This document shows positions 23,700 through 34,849 of a DNA stretch of 64,000 nucleotides, piece by piece. This DNA is from Saturnia japonica (lineage: Eukaryota > Arthropoda > Insecta > Lepidoptera > Saturniidae). The notes below the pieces were generated by a model. It did not search any database, was not told where the DNA came from, and was given only the letters and a program-made list of their open reading frames with translations. The stretch is taken from contig CM065321.1 in NCBI GenBank assembly GCA_033032175.1, forward strand, positions 5,354,501 to 5,418,500. The letters run 5' to 3'. The translations under genes were made by a program, and so were the position numbers. Every line of letters starts with the position of its first letter. The first letter of the stretch is position 1.

Positions 23700-25497
23700 A
23701 TAAGTATCTACATTCGAATTCATGCTGGTTTAGTGTGAAAGAGACTTGCACCTTGTCTTACGAAAGAATCACATTTGGTAGGTTTTTTTTTATTTCATTT
23801 AAATTTTAAGGAAAAAGAAAAACAACTTCAATGATTTTGAAGAGTTCCGTTGTGTATCTTCGAAGTCGAAGGTCCAATACCGATTAAATTAAATGGGACC
23901 ACCCTTGAGGTCAAACAAGAAATAGACAAACAGAAAAAGAATCACTCAAATCGGTTAATAAACAAAGAAGTGGCTGAACATCCATATAAAAGAATATATA
24001 TTCGAATATAGTGAATCTCCATCTTTTATTGAAGTAAATTAATAATTAATGTTTATTTATATAACATTTGCAATATTATTATTATTCATGGCTTCTTCAT
24101 CATGTCACCTTAATTTTACCTTTTACTAGTCGCGTCAAAAGAAGTGTAATTAAAAAAAAAAACATCTTGGTGAACGTAGATAGTGAAACATTATTTATAA
24201 ATACAAAATTTCACCAAAATTGTCACAGCTAGCCTGTATCTGAGAAAACAATTGAGTATTTAATTGTACTTGGTATGCATTACCTATGTACCTATATGAT
24301 ATTTAATTTATTTTTTTGTTTTCTAATAATGACCGATTGCTTGATATTAAAGAAAACAAACATAGATGGCGTTAGTTGCATCACTTTAAATCGAACTAGA
24401 TAAAAGAACAAACAAATTTCATAATTTTTCAGTTGAAGCTTAAAAGCCGCATTTAGCTTAACTAACAGTTAGTCATCTAAAAAAATCATAATTTTTGTTA
24501 AATAAGAATTTAAATTTTAATATTGTATAAAATACCTTTGTGATATTTGCAAATTCGATGTCAAGCTCTTGTTTAACCTGTAGAAATTAAGTAGTTGAAG
24601 GCATTTGACACCAAGTTAAGTACCAATTACCCGCAATGCTATTGCGTAGGATACGGCTGTAAATACGAAATTTTTTTTAACAACTTCTTAGTCATTTATT
24701 GTATGTTTGTATTCAAAATAAGCTCTATTTTATATGAAATAACAACGAATGAAGCAATCAATATGTAGGTATAGGTATACATTATTTTTAAATTTTCTTC
24801 TATTAAGTTTTGGTGATTTTTTGTATGTTGCCTACCTACTTTGTAAAAAATGTTGTGGCTTTTTACAAAGGAGCAAGTAAGTACTTATTGGTACATAGTT
24901 AATGTTAAAATGTTATCAAATCGAATCATTTTTACATCGTATTTGCAGTAATATTCACTTATTTCAGCACGTACGGTACCTACTACTTACATTAAAAAAA
25001 CATTTTGCATATATTCATGTTAAAGTTTACTGGGATCATCATTGTTACGCTACGTTTGCGATCAACGAATATGTTTATGTTAAAATGTTTACAAAAAAAA
25101 AGTTGGATTTCTTATAGAGCTAATTTAGTTATCTCGTGACTGCGTGGAATCTGAAGATTTCGCCGGTTTGTGGGCGATATTGTTTATCAAAAACATAAGA
25201 ACCGGCCTAATACCCACTACAAAGTGTTCCCACGCGTTTTCATGCCAGAAATAATATATAATAGCTAGTAACAAATTTAGATAATTTAAAATTTCTGATT
25301 AGAAATATTTTTATTTTACCTTTCTAACAATTTTTAAGGATTACTGTCTTTTTTCAATTTTTTTTTAAAGTATCGAATTAATGGCTTTCAAGTTTCTCCA
25401 TGTAGTTAATGACTTGGAATAATTCACAATATAGGTTATCCATGTAGAGAGTATAGTTACGTATGTATACGTGCTCTCAGGCGACGTATGTGTCTAG
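23700..25497. other. AT-rich upstream flank of disco
   Basis: No gene recognised. The last part could hold the disco promoter and any upstream exon, but no TATA box or splice site could be assigned. In-frame TAG 25495-25497 ends the reading frame upstream of disco. Confidence 0.45.
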
Positions 25498-25505
25498 TTA
25501 CGTAA
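25498..25505. promoter_or_regulatory. TTACGTAA palindrome upstream of disco
   Basis: A perfect 8-bp palindrome 318 bp before the disco ATG. TTACGTAA is a known high-affinity site type for PAR/E4BP4-class bZIP factors. Presence is seen, but function is inference. Confidence 0.25.
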
Positions 25506-25669
25506 CGGCGATGCTTTAGTTCTCCAGTGTTTACAGTGGTCGGTCTGTGAGCGAGTGTCGCCTGTCCCCACCGAACATCGATCCGCTCCGCCCAGCGCTC
25601 GCTCCTCCCACCTGCGTTCATATCGTACCCCCCGCACAGCCGCCCGGCGCTACCTCACCCCCCTGCACG

Positions 25670-25816
25670 ATGCCCCCGCACCTCGCTTCGCCAACCTTTG
25701 TCGTAGGACGCCCGCGCGCGGTCACCTGTGTCGCACGTCCTCAGTCGCAAAGCGGCCGCGTCGCGCGCCACCCGCTTTGTATCGCGCGTATCTATTGTAT
25801 TATGACAGTGACGTGA
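25670..25816 (+). CDS. Upstream ORF (48 codons) overlapping the disco start
   Basis: ATG 25670 opens a 48-codon frame rich in Pro, Arg and Ala (it begins MPPHLASPTFVVGRPR) that ends at TGA 25814-25816. The last base of this stop is the first base of the disco ATG, giving TGATG. If the mRNA begins upstream of 25670, ribosomes translating this uORF would terminate exactly on the main start, an arrangement that allows termination-coupled reinitiation or repression. No domain is visible and it may act only through its position. A minimal frame ATG-CTT-TAG is also present at 25511-25519. Confidence 0.45.
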   Translation: MPPHLASPTFVVGRPRAVTCVARPQSQSGRVARHPLCIARIYCIMTVT

Positions 25817-27918
25817 TGGAGGGTAAAGAGTTCGGCGCGGTGCCCGGCTTGCCGGCCGGCCTGGACTATTTCATGATGCCGCGCGTCAGCCAACCTATGC
25901 CGCAGTTCGACTTCAGAAAATTAGGCGCCAGCTTCAGCGGACGGGAAGACGACAGGATCGAGGAGAGACGGACGCCCGAGTACTCGGAGAGGCGCGACCC
26001 GCCGCCCGCACCCTGGCCTCTCGGTCTCGGCGTCCAGTTCGTCAACCCGGCCACCGGAAAAAAAAGAGTGCAGTGCAACGTTTGCCTTAAGACTTTCTGC
26101 GATAAAGGCGCGCTAAAAATACATTTTTCTGCAGTGCATTTGCGAGAGATGCACAAATGTACGGTGGAGGGGTGTACCATGATGTTCAGTTCGCGGCGCT
26201 CCAGAAACCGGCACAGTGCTAACCCGAATCCTAAATTACATTCACCGCATGTGAGACGTAAAATATCTGCGCACGACGGTAGGTCTGCACAACCGTTTCC
26301 GCTTCTGCCGGCGTTGACGAGGCTACCGCTACCGCCACCAGCGCTCCTTCCGCCTGAGCTGGCGGCCAGGCTGCCACCGCCGCTCGCCTGCCCACCCGGG
26401 CCCGCACCGCTTCCACCGCGAGTGCCCCTTGAAGACCTACGCAATTTCAGTGAAATCGAAAAATTGTACAGGAAGATACCACCGCCTGAAGAGCCGCCTC
26501 GTAGTGTGTTAAATCTTGCCAAGCCCCCTGTGATCCATGAAGAGGAGTTTTACAATTGCAGTGAAAACAACGATGATGCATCGGACGACGAGGATAGGAA
26601 TAATGATAAGTGCACTGAAAGTTCCGAATCTCCGGTGGTGCAAAGACTAAGTTATGATGACGAACCCGAAGATTTAAGTGTAAATAAAAATAGAGAGGAT
26701 AATAAAACTGTAGATTCGTTACCGGACAATGTTAGCGGTCGCACAGAAGTGACCACATCGGACGACAAAGCTTCACTTGTCCCTAATAAACGCAAAAGGA
26801 AAAGCGGCAACCCGACCCGGTGTTCACAGAGCAATGAATATAACGTATCCGATGAAGAATATCAGGGGGATTTATTTCGAAATATCTCAACTCCTGGCTC
26901 CAGTCGAGCCGAGGACGAGCCTTTGTCTCTCAAAAAGCAAAAACCAGTTGAGGCTCAGACATTTCAGATCGGCGAAGAGGCTACTTTGGACTCGGAAGCG
27001 ATGACGCGATTGAAGGCTGAAAGTGAATCGGACAATGAATCTAGTTCTCCGAGCGTCGTCCGCGAGGGTCTCAGGTTGCGTTCCGATTTGTACACACCGA
27101 GTGACAGCGGGAGCGACTTGCACGCGTTGGAGGAACGCCTCGCGAGGCCGAGATCACCATCCGCAAGCAGCGATAGAACCGACGATATCAACGATCTCGA
27201 AATCCCCATAGACGATGAAAATCCTGATCGATGTACTGCCTGCAGCAAAATATTTCAAAATCACTTCACGTTGCGCATGCATTACAGGAACGATCACTTG
27301 AAACTGCATCACCCGTGTGAAGTCAACGGCTGTGACGCCGCGTTCCCTTCGCGGAGGAGCAGGGATAGACACAGCTCGAATGTCGATTTGCATCGAAGAT
27401 TGCTATCAACAAACTCACCTGACGTACGAGATCAGAGACCATCGTTCGAAGTCAACGCGGAGTTACTCAATAAATTATACGCAGATATAAAAGGATTAGC
27501 GTCTACCCTTGAGAGTTTACGATACGGTGGTAACGAAGAGGCGTCACAACTTCCGAGTTATGTGACGGAAACTATGAAATTTTATAGCAGAAACCTGAGC
27601 GCGTTGCAGGCGGGGTTTATTCCGCAATTCGGAGAACGGGGATTATTTCCGTCACCGTTTTTGATGGGTAATGGAGTGCTACAGGCAGGCGGACCCTATG
27701 GAGCTCCCGCGGGAGCACAGTCAGCTCGGGAGTCTCTGTCGCCGCTGTCAGCGTCTTCACCCCCGGTCATATCTCCTGGTAGATTGGACGCTGCCCACGC
27801 CCGTCCACGGGAAGACGCGAAACTGCTTTTTCGAGAAAGCTCCGAAACCTTCAAGAAAATGACGTCACTCTGTGAACGTCAGGAGCAGTTGTACCAGCAC
27901 CACGTTCCTGTGTCATGA
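25816..27918 (+). CDS. disco: Disco/basonuclin-family C2H2 zinc-finger transcription factor
   Basis: A 700-codon frame without an intron. ATG 25816 is chosen because the frame is open back to 25498 but has no earlier ATG; G at -3 and G at +4 give a good context. Two paired zinc-finger blocks are present. Block 1: C87/C90/H103/H108 (CNVCLKTFCDKGALKIHFSA) and C115/C120/H133/H142. Block 2: C473/C476/H489/H494 and C501/C506/H519/H526. Both blocks contain SRRSR, typical of basonuclin and Disconnected proteins. Between them lie a Pro/Leu-rich stretch (about 163-206), an acidic stretch (about 248-266), PEDLS at 284-288 (CtBP-type motif) and KRKRK at 325-329 (likely nuclear localisation). In Drosophila, disco and disco-r are nuclear factors for head and leg patterning and visual-system wiring. 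Whether this is the disco or disco-r orthologue cannot be settled here. No other host gene lies nearby. Confidence 0.88.
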   Translation: MEGKEFGAVPGLPAGLDYFMMPRVSQPMPQFDFRKLGASFSGREDDRIEERRTPEYSERRDPPPAPWPLGLGVQFVNPATGKKRVQCNVCLKTFCDKGALKIHFSAVHLREMHKCTVEGCTMMFSSRRSRNRHSANPNPKLHSPHVRRKISAHDGRSAQPFPLLPALTRLPLPPPALLPPELAARLPPPLACPPGPAPLPPRVPLEDLRNFSEIEKLYRKIPPPEEPPRSVLNLAKPPVIHEEEFYNCSENNDDASDDEDRNNDKCTESSESPVVQRLSYDDEPEDLSVNKNREDNKTVDSLPDNVSGRTEVTTSDDKASLVPNKRKRKSGNPTRCSQSNEYNVSDEEYQGDLFRNISTPGSSRAEDEPLSLKKQKPVEAQTFQIGEEATLDSEAMTRLKAESESDNESSSPSVVREGLRLRSDLYTPSDSGSDLHALEERLARPRSPSASSDRTDDINDLEIPIDDENPDRCTACSKIFQNHFTLRMHYRNDHLKLHHPCEVNGCDAAFPSRRSRDRHSSNVDLHRRLLSTNSPDVRDQRPSFEVNAELLNKLYADIKGLASTLESLRYGGNEEASQLPSYVTETMKFYSRNLSALQAGFIPQFGERGLFPSPFLMGNGVLQAGGPYGAPAGAQSARESLSPLSASSPPVISPGRLDAAHARPREDAKLLFRESSETFKKMTSLCERQEQLYQHHVPVS

Positions 27919-28002
27919 CGTAGCCGGTACCCGCGCTCGCCGTGGTGATACCTCACTCTATGATACCACCGGCGTGCGACACACGCTGTATATTTAATTG
28001 TT

Positions 28003-28008
28003 AATAAA
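28003..28008 (+). terminator. Polyadenylation signal AATAAA for disco
   Basis: AATAAA lies 85 bases after the disco stop, in the AT-rich 3' flank. A second AATAAA occurs at 28300-28305 and could give a longer 3' UTR. The processed end cannot be seen from genomic sequence. Confidence 0.45.
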
Positions 28009-28196
28009 ATTTAATTATCGTGTTAATTCTATATCGTATTTCGTTTTGTATATTTCTTGTGATATTTAGACAAATATTATCGTAATTATTGATCCCACGA
28101 ACTGTAAGTTAATAGGGATAGTACCGCTTGGTTGTTCAGTTGGCGTTTGTGAAGCAAAGTGCAATACGAACTCGGATATTATAAATATTAATGGAG

Positions 28197-28225
28197 TCGG
28201 CGCGTACGGCGCGTACGGCGCGAGA
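28197..28225. repeat. Short tandem repeat ggcgcgtac x2-3
   Basis: A 9-bp unit (ggcgcgtac) is repeated two full times and then partly (ggcgcgag), in the 3' flank of disco. It is GC-rich against AT-rich surroundings. Confidence 0.7.
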
Positions 28226-28309
28226 TGTCGTGTAAACTATTCCTAATCGATGTTGAAAGTAAACGTTATGACGATAAGCTTCATTTATTGTTCTGGCGCA
28301 ATAAACTCA

Positions 28310-30590
28310 TTGAGGAAATTATTTACGTTTGGTTTTATTTATGCTGGGTTTACAGTTACTTCATGATATGGTTCTATAAGTTTAAAAGGAATTGATCGTT
28401 ATCTTATCCGCTTAAAATGTCTCTTATTGATTTCTAGAGGATATCTATTACAAAGATTCAACTGTGGTATCAATATATACAAAATTTACCAACTTAATCA
28501 ATTGTTATGACAAATTGCAAGTAATTAGCAATGAACAATTTATTTATCATCGAGGGCTTAACTGTTCTGAATACATAATTTCTATTGCGAATCAAAATTT
28601 TTGGAGAAAAGTTTTACATTCTTATCAAAAATATTTTATGCGACAAGTAACTTTGAAATAAAAATCTATCACCCAAATACAAGAGTGATATTATGGTACA
28701 GTAAGGCTCTAGTACTTAAGTAGTGCTTAATGTTTTAGTGAATTTTTATTAAATTTCTAAAGCGCTATATTTGCACAGTCTGTTATACAATACCTACATA
28801 ATAATAACCTCTCAAATTGTAATCAATGTACCTACTCCCTTTTAAATTAATTTTCTACATTCATAAAATATTTAACTTCACATCTTACTAACGAACCGAA
28901 TTCGTATCTTGTATTCAATTAAAATATATAACTCAATTATTGTACCGAATGTTTTCACCGATTCGCAAATCATTTCACTGAAACCATTCGGTCATTTAAA
29001 TTCCAGTCCGAGATATCAGAACTATACATTAATAATAATAAACGTGATTTTTAGCATTCGCTTTGATTCTATGAATAATCAACAAACTTGTTTCTATTAT
29101 GATGCGTATAAATAATTTACAGTAGCTATTATTAAATGTATAATACATTAATAGATTCAACCATTTGTATGTTAATACTGATTACAAGAAAGCAATTTAT
29201 GACTTCGGTTGAAGAATTAACTTTTCAAATAAAGTTCACGAAAATGACATATAAATACTACAGACCTATTTATTATTTATTTATTATTATTATTTAACAT
29301 ATTATATGCGACTAATATTGTTTAAGTAGAATCGCATAGTCGAATGCAGATAACAATCGTTTAATGAAGGCAATTTTTTATTGTAAACAATTTAATTATG
29401 TATCAGATATTCTTTTTTGAAACTTCGAGTGGGTTTACCATGGAATTATTATTCAAATTATAATGATTAAATGTTTATTACAGATTAATTTGTTTAATAC
29501 CAAGTTTTTTTTCGTTTGACTAGACATTATGAATCAATTTAGTAGTTTAACAGTGGATAACATTGGTAGGATCTGTCTAGCAGAGAATGAAGTACTTTCA
29601 TGAAATTGTTAAATTTCTCAGTGGGCTAGTTTCGAAGATTATATTTTAATAAACTTTGTTTAAAGCCTTGTTTTGTTAGGAAGATTAGGTAGTTATTTTT
29701 GCATATTTTGTGAGAACTTCCTAACTTCTTCCTTATATTAGTTTTAATTTACTTTATATTCTGTATTTTTTGCAGCATCGGTTATTTTACTAACAAGTAA
29801 TTTTGCGATAAATAACGTATGTGAATTACAAGTTTGCTTTAAATTTTCCTAGAAAATTTCAGTAAGCTTTTTAATAAAACTTAGCTACAGTTAAGCAATT
29901 AGGTGTACAATTAAGTTGAATTTACATTACATACAACTAAACAAAACTTGAAAAACATTACAACTAGAAAAAGGATTTACCTTCTTAACTGAAAAAAAAA
30001 CATCTGTAGAGTAAATACTTATACATTGGTAATTAGTTACTTTAAGGAGGAAATAGATTGCGCTACCTGTCTCTTTATTTGAGAAATTAGCTTTGGTTGA
30101 TATTTCTTTCTATGACCGTTATTCTTAATGGAGTCAATTAGGTCCTGAGACTTTTTCTAAAACAGATAAAATAGTGTTTCGTAATATTCGATACAGAATT
30201 TTAAGTTAGGTAGTCTACTGTTATGAAGTCATTACAAACTATGGAAGCACGTTATTAGCAATCAAGTGTTTTCTTGAAGTGTAATTTACTCTATAAAGTC
30301 TTCCATAGGTACACAATATACCGGGTGTAAAAGTTTTAGTAGTATATGGAGATATATTGGCTGAGAAAATAGTAGCTGAAACAGCTATTTCCAGCTTTTT
30401 GACAAAATTATTAACCCCTAAACTATGCAGGTTAACCACAAAACATGAATGCAAGCCTTGCAATGCGATCCTTGAAATTTCGTTTATTAATTTTATGATT
30501 CTAGAAAAGTAATTGATTAGTATTTAAGTACTTTAAAATGTAAACAAGAACACAGACGAGATAAAAATATTGCGAAATCTTGTGTTTGCT
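28310..30590. other. AT-rich intergenic DNA downstream of disco
   Basis: About 2.3 kb of very AT-rich sequence with no gene or recognised repeat. The short frames at 28464, 28909 and 30239 have no known motifs. Confidence 0.5.
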
Positions 30591-30595
30591 GTGAA

Positions 30596-30735
30596 GTTGT
30601 AGAATTGGCTTCTGGTTAGCGAGTTCCCTCCCTTCTACGATATCGGGTTCTTCAAACGAGACGTGAAGAGACATTTCTTGGCTGGGGCGACGGACACTTT
30701 CGCAGATGTTTATGGACGATACAAGACTTTTGAAT
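30596..30735 (+). mobile_element. LINE ORF2 C-terminal fragment
   Basis: One frame reads EFPPFYDIGFFKRDVKRHFL followed by a short tail and a stop at about 30733. A 'LPxxVFPxxYDxGxFKRxVxRxL' segment is typical of the last part of jockey/CR1-type LINE ORF2. A related but more decayed piece is at 60970-61055. No reverse transcriptase domain is left. Confidence 0.5.
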
Positions 30736-30744
30736 AAGTATTTT

Positions 30745-31195
30745 TGCAGTCATTTTGCCGAGCATTGAGTATATAAAAAAGGCGTCAATAATACAGCAAT
30801 GGAGTCAGTAGTAACGTTTTTGGATACCACGGCGATCGATGTGAGCTGGAATCCTTCTGTGTGTATGAATTTTCAAATACCCGACGGCTTTGCTACCACC
30901 TTCAAATAGAAAATTTGAAAGCATGTGTGTTCCGCCAGCTACACTTGGAGAGTCAGTCCATACAGGCTTAGGATTCTTTCCAGCTTCGGCCACATTATTA
31001 TTACATCAGCTAAACCTTAAAACCTATAAAAATAGTAAACCTATAATATATTTAAAAAAAAAAACAAATCCCTACTTCGATTAACTATAGAACTTGTAGG
31101 TATATAAACGTTTTAGGCGAGATCTTCTGATATAATATGGGGGTTTCTATTTTAATTCATAAACTTATGTTATTTAGCTTCATTTTATGTAATTT
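30745..31195. other. AT-rich intergenic DNA
   Basis: Nothing recognised. The short frames on both strands around 30805-31084 mirror each other and are not convincing. Confidence 0.45.
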
Positions 31196-31199
31196 ATGT

Positions 31200-31430
31200 G
31201 GCATTTTACAAGATGTGGTATGGTTATTGTACACAAGTGTAGTGGATTATAAATAATAACTAGGAACAAAGTCGCCACAAAAACACCCTGGACAGTATTA
31301 ACAAGGGAGCCGTCATCTTGTTAGAGATATATTTGAAGATTAGGTACAACAATAGTTAGGAAAGTATTCTATTCACGTGACAGTGGCAGAATTGTGTACT
31401 AACATTGCTACCATAAAAAAAGAAGAATAA
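31200..31430 (+). repeat. Dispersed repeat family F
   Basis: Second copy of the family described at 20560-20870, including ggattataaataata, gccgtcatcttgttag, attcacgtgacagtggcag and an agaagaataa end. Confidence 0.5.
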
Positions 31431-31888
31431 TAAAAAAGGATTTCAAAATCTAGATTGTAGATAACTATTTTACATTATCATTTGACCTCTGCGGATCGAA
31501 AATGAATTGTTCGATGATTTAAAAGCTGTAATTATTAATCAAGTCGCGTATCGTGGGAAAATATCGCCAGTTATGATTTAATAACAGGGCGACGCGACGT
31601 CCTAAATGCCAATTGGTTAGCATGGGTACACTTGTACAATACTATGTCCCAAATGCGAATTGGGGTAAACTCACATCGTTTTTTTTACACACACTCTCTA
31701 CACAGTCGTGCTCTGTAATTTTTTAAGCGATACCTTTATTAGTAATTAGGTGTGACCATTCGTTTCTGTCGTATTAAATTTCTTCTACCAACTTTCCACA
31801 AATCGTAGCGTAAAGTTCTATACTCTAAAACCTTCTTCAATAAAATGCAAATTCATCGTTATGCGATATAATGGATATATAATAGTAT
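31431..31888. other. AT-rich intergenic DNA
   Basis: Nothing recognised, apart from an isolated gacgcgacgtcc patch near 31589. Confidence 0.45.
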
Positions 31889-31889
31889 T

Positions 31890-32390
31890 ATAATCGATTT
31901 TAGGTATTTGACAATGAATAAAAACAATCATTTGTGTCAGTTTAGTCCCGTAATTTTATTTTTACTTATAGGTGTTAGGTATATATAAAGTTCTTAATAT
32001 AGCCTATAAATTGTTGAATGACATAAACTACTCAGTTACAATTTTCATCAAATTTAGTTGAAAAATAAGTGAAAAAATAATAATTTTAAAAGTGTTGTTG
32101 ATAATATTCTTATTGCCCTTAAATTGTGAAGTGATTTATATTTCCCGTATAGATACAAAATAAAACTAAAAAAAATTAACAATGCTTAAATTATTATTAA
32201 CGAACATTCTTATAGGTTTTCATTTGAGCGATAAAATAAGCTTCCCTTTAACAAAATTTCATAAGGATCGGTCGATCCGTTTTTCAATTAAATCAGGACA
32301 AGCAAATAAACAGAAAAAGATGTAAAATAGAAAAATTAATTAATGGTATATTCGTGATTCATTCCTTGTCTAGGATGTCTAACGGGAAAT
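31890..32390 (+). repeat. Dispersed repeat family D
   Basis: It contains the 'agcctataaattgttgaatgac' module, ttcccgtatagatacaaaat, ttcataaggatcggtcgatc, ctggac-like tail and the ending tgtctaggatgtctaacggg. Diverged, with no coding capacity. Confidence 0.55.
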
Positions 32391-33155
32391 AAAAAAATAC
32401 ATGTACAAACAGAACTACAGATTTTTTAATACTTATAGAAAATATGTATTTGCAAGCCTGTTTCCTACTTCATAGCATAAAAATAAATAAACAGTTGCTG
32501 TTCTTGGTAGCTGTCAACAATTTTCTTGTCTAAGTAAATGGTCCAAATTCAACAGTGGGATGTACCTACAAACTTTAGTTACCACTAGACATGAGTTAAT
32601 TATAATACAAGCACTTAAACCTGTTCTGACGTTTTTTTATATGACGTAAATTAATCATAATTTATCAGGTTTTAATATATTATATAAAATATTATTAATA
32701 CAATGCTTTTTTTTTTAATTAGCGTTGCGCGTGTTTATCACATTTGCCGTGATCACGACTATTAAGTAATTTTTCGAAATGTCAAGATCATTGAAAATAA
32801 AATAAATACATAGTGTAAATACACCGTAAAATGTCAATTTTAATTATAAATGTAATAATTGCAAAGAATGTTCTGTGTTAGATATGATTAGAATTTCTGG
32901 CAATTATTTCCTGTTTTATCCCTTTTCTTAGTAATGAGAAATATAGACTTTGACTACACTGTTCACCACATGGCGACGTGATGAAGTTAATCAATTATAA
33001 TAATAACGTGAATTCATTTAACTTCCTTTTTTAATCGTGTAAATATAATTGAACTCAACATAAATGAATATAATTTAAATCAATTTTAAAATCGGTTTCG
33101 TAAATGACTATGGTATTATTTAAGTATTAGAGATCTTTTATATAATATTACTAGC
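32391..33155. other. AT-rich intergenic DNA
   Basis: Nothing recognised. Confidence 0.5.
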
Positions 33156-33159
33156 GGTA

Positions 33160-33680
33160 TCTCGCGGCTTCTCACGCTTTTGTTACTACGCAATTTATTT
33201 ACATACCTTCAAATTGGACATTGGCAAAATTGCCTACAAAGGCAGCAAGCCAAAATTAAAAAAAAAAAAAAAAATTACATACAGTAATTTTATTTTTATA
33301 ATACTCATATTATTGATAATTCAAGTAGTCTATCAATTGAGAAATGACATGCAAATCACAATAAAATACGTAATTTTTTATCAAATTCGGTTAAACATTT
33401 TGTTTTTCTAAATTATATACGAAGAATATTTTTTGATGATTATTATAGCTTATCGATTTAATGATTATGAACAGTTTTTTTTTGTACGATTTCTAAAAAT
33501 AATATTGAAAATTCATATAGTCTATCAATTATGAAATAACTTAATAATTCCCGTGTGCAAAATTTCATAAGACTCGGTCAAGCCCTTTTTGAGTTTAATC
33601 TGGACATACAAACATACAGACAATTTTTTAATGGTATATTCGTGATCTTTGTCCAGGATGTCTGTCAGGAAATTTAGGAA
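33160..33680 (+). repeat. Dispersed repeat family D
   Basis: It begins tagcggtatctcgcggcttc, has two 'tagtctatcaattgagaaatg' type modules, ttcccgtgtgcaaaatttca, catacaaacatacagacaat and ends gtctgtcaggaaatttagg. This is one of the fuller copies. Confidence 0.6.
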
Positions 33681-33749
33681 AAAAATAATAATATACAGAA
33701 GTAGAATCGTTCGGTAAAGTGTATATCTGATAATAATACTAACCGATGA

Positions 33750-33990
33750 AGCTTTTCACGATGGCTAGCTTTAGGGATACATTCATCAATGGATAGAAGA
33801 ACTTTTACAACTTTTTAGGACTGTTACTGGGTGGACGAAAATTGACCATTGGCCTAGCCAAGTCGCTTTTCTACAATCTTTAACGTTAATGAATACATTA
33901 AATATGTATGGAATTGACATATCTCAACGCAAAATCACGTAATCAGGTTACCGACGATTGTTTGCTATCTCTCGGTGGTCGACGTTGTAA
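33750..33990 (+). repeat. Dispersed repeat family I, decayed
   Basis: The 3' part, ctatctctcggtggtcgacgttgt, matches the segments at 52735-52790, 57739-57794, 61085-61125 and 63745-63780 (gatctctcagtggtcaacgttgt type). The upstream part is unrecognised. Confidence 0.45.
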
Positions 33991-34845
33991 ATTAAAACTT
34001 TACCGTTCTACAATTAAAGAAAAGAGAAACCAATTCAATGTACTTTTTAGTGAAGTGTGTGAACTATACCTACCTAAATAGTGATTGAGGTATTTCCAAG
34101 TTGCATACCGAATGAAAAATGCCCGCTATTATTAACTCATCAAGGTTTCGGTGTGCGATGGTATTTTTTTTCCACCGTTCACTAATTGCACACTGTTATG
34201 TATGACAAAACGCTTTGAAGGATTTAACAAGTCATTTGTTTTGGATATACTTATAATTGCTTTGAAGTTTGGTGAGTTTTCATAACTATGTATGTATGTA
34301 TCTATTATATATTGATTAAAACTTGATATACCTACTGATGTATTGGACACTGGCCCGTCCTTATTTAAATAAATATATAAAATACAGGATTCATTAAACT
34401 TTTGACGTGAACTACTTACTCTTTATAGATTAACAAGTAGGTATCTACGTTAGAAAGATATATTTTCATGTATATCGTAATATAAATGAATCAATATCTA
34501 CGGATATATTAAACACATGACAGTTTTTCATACACATACATAATATACTGCCTCACATTCATTTTCAATAACGTGTGTGGAGGTCAAATTAAAAAAAAAA
34601 GATAATTAATATTTTAAAAACCTTTGTTTGATATTATCTAATATTTATGTTAGTTGGAGGTTATTCATTATTTTCTTGTAATAGGTTAACATATGACATA
34701 ACACATGACGCCACTATAAATACTATTTTGGCGAACTAAGTGCAACAAAAAACTTTGTATTATCTACACTAACATATCTGTAGTTTTGTCTATAGGTACA
34801 TGTAATTTTTTTCCCAAGTTCCCGATAAAGAAGCGGTGATCAAGA
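33991..34845. other. AT-rich intergenic DNA
   Basis: Nothing recognised apart from a short tatgtatgtatgta run at about 34287-34300. Confidence 0.5.
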
Positions 34846-34849
34846 ATAT

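Noticed and set aside
25555..25815. 87-codon N-terminal extension of disco and an 89-codon frame from 25547
   Set aside because: Both would start at GTG, which is not a normal start in a eukaryotic nuclear gene. The first ATG in the disco frame is 25816. Only the ATG-started 25670 uORF is kept.
25866..26522. 218-codon frame on the minus strand opposite disco
   Set aside because: GC-rich antisense shadow of the Pro-rich and zinc-finger coding region, with Gly/Ser-rich content and no known domain.
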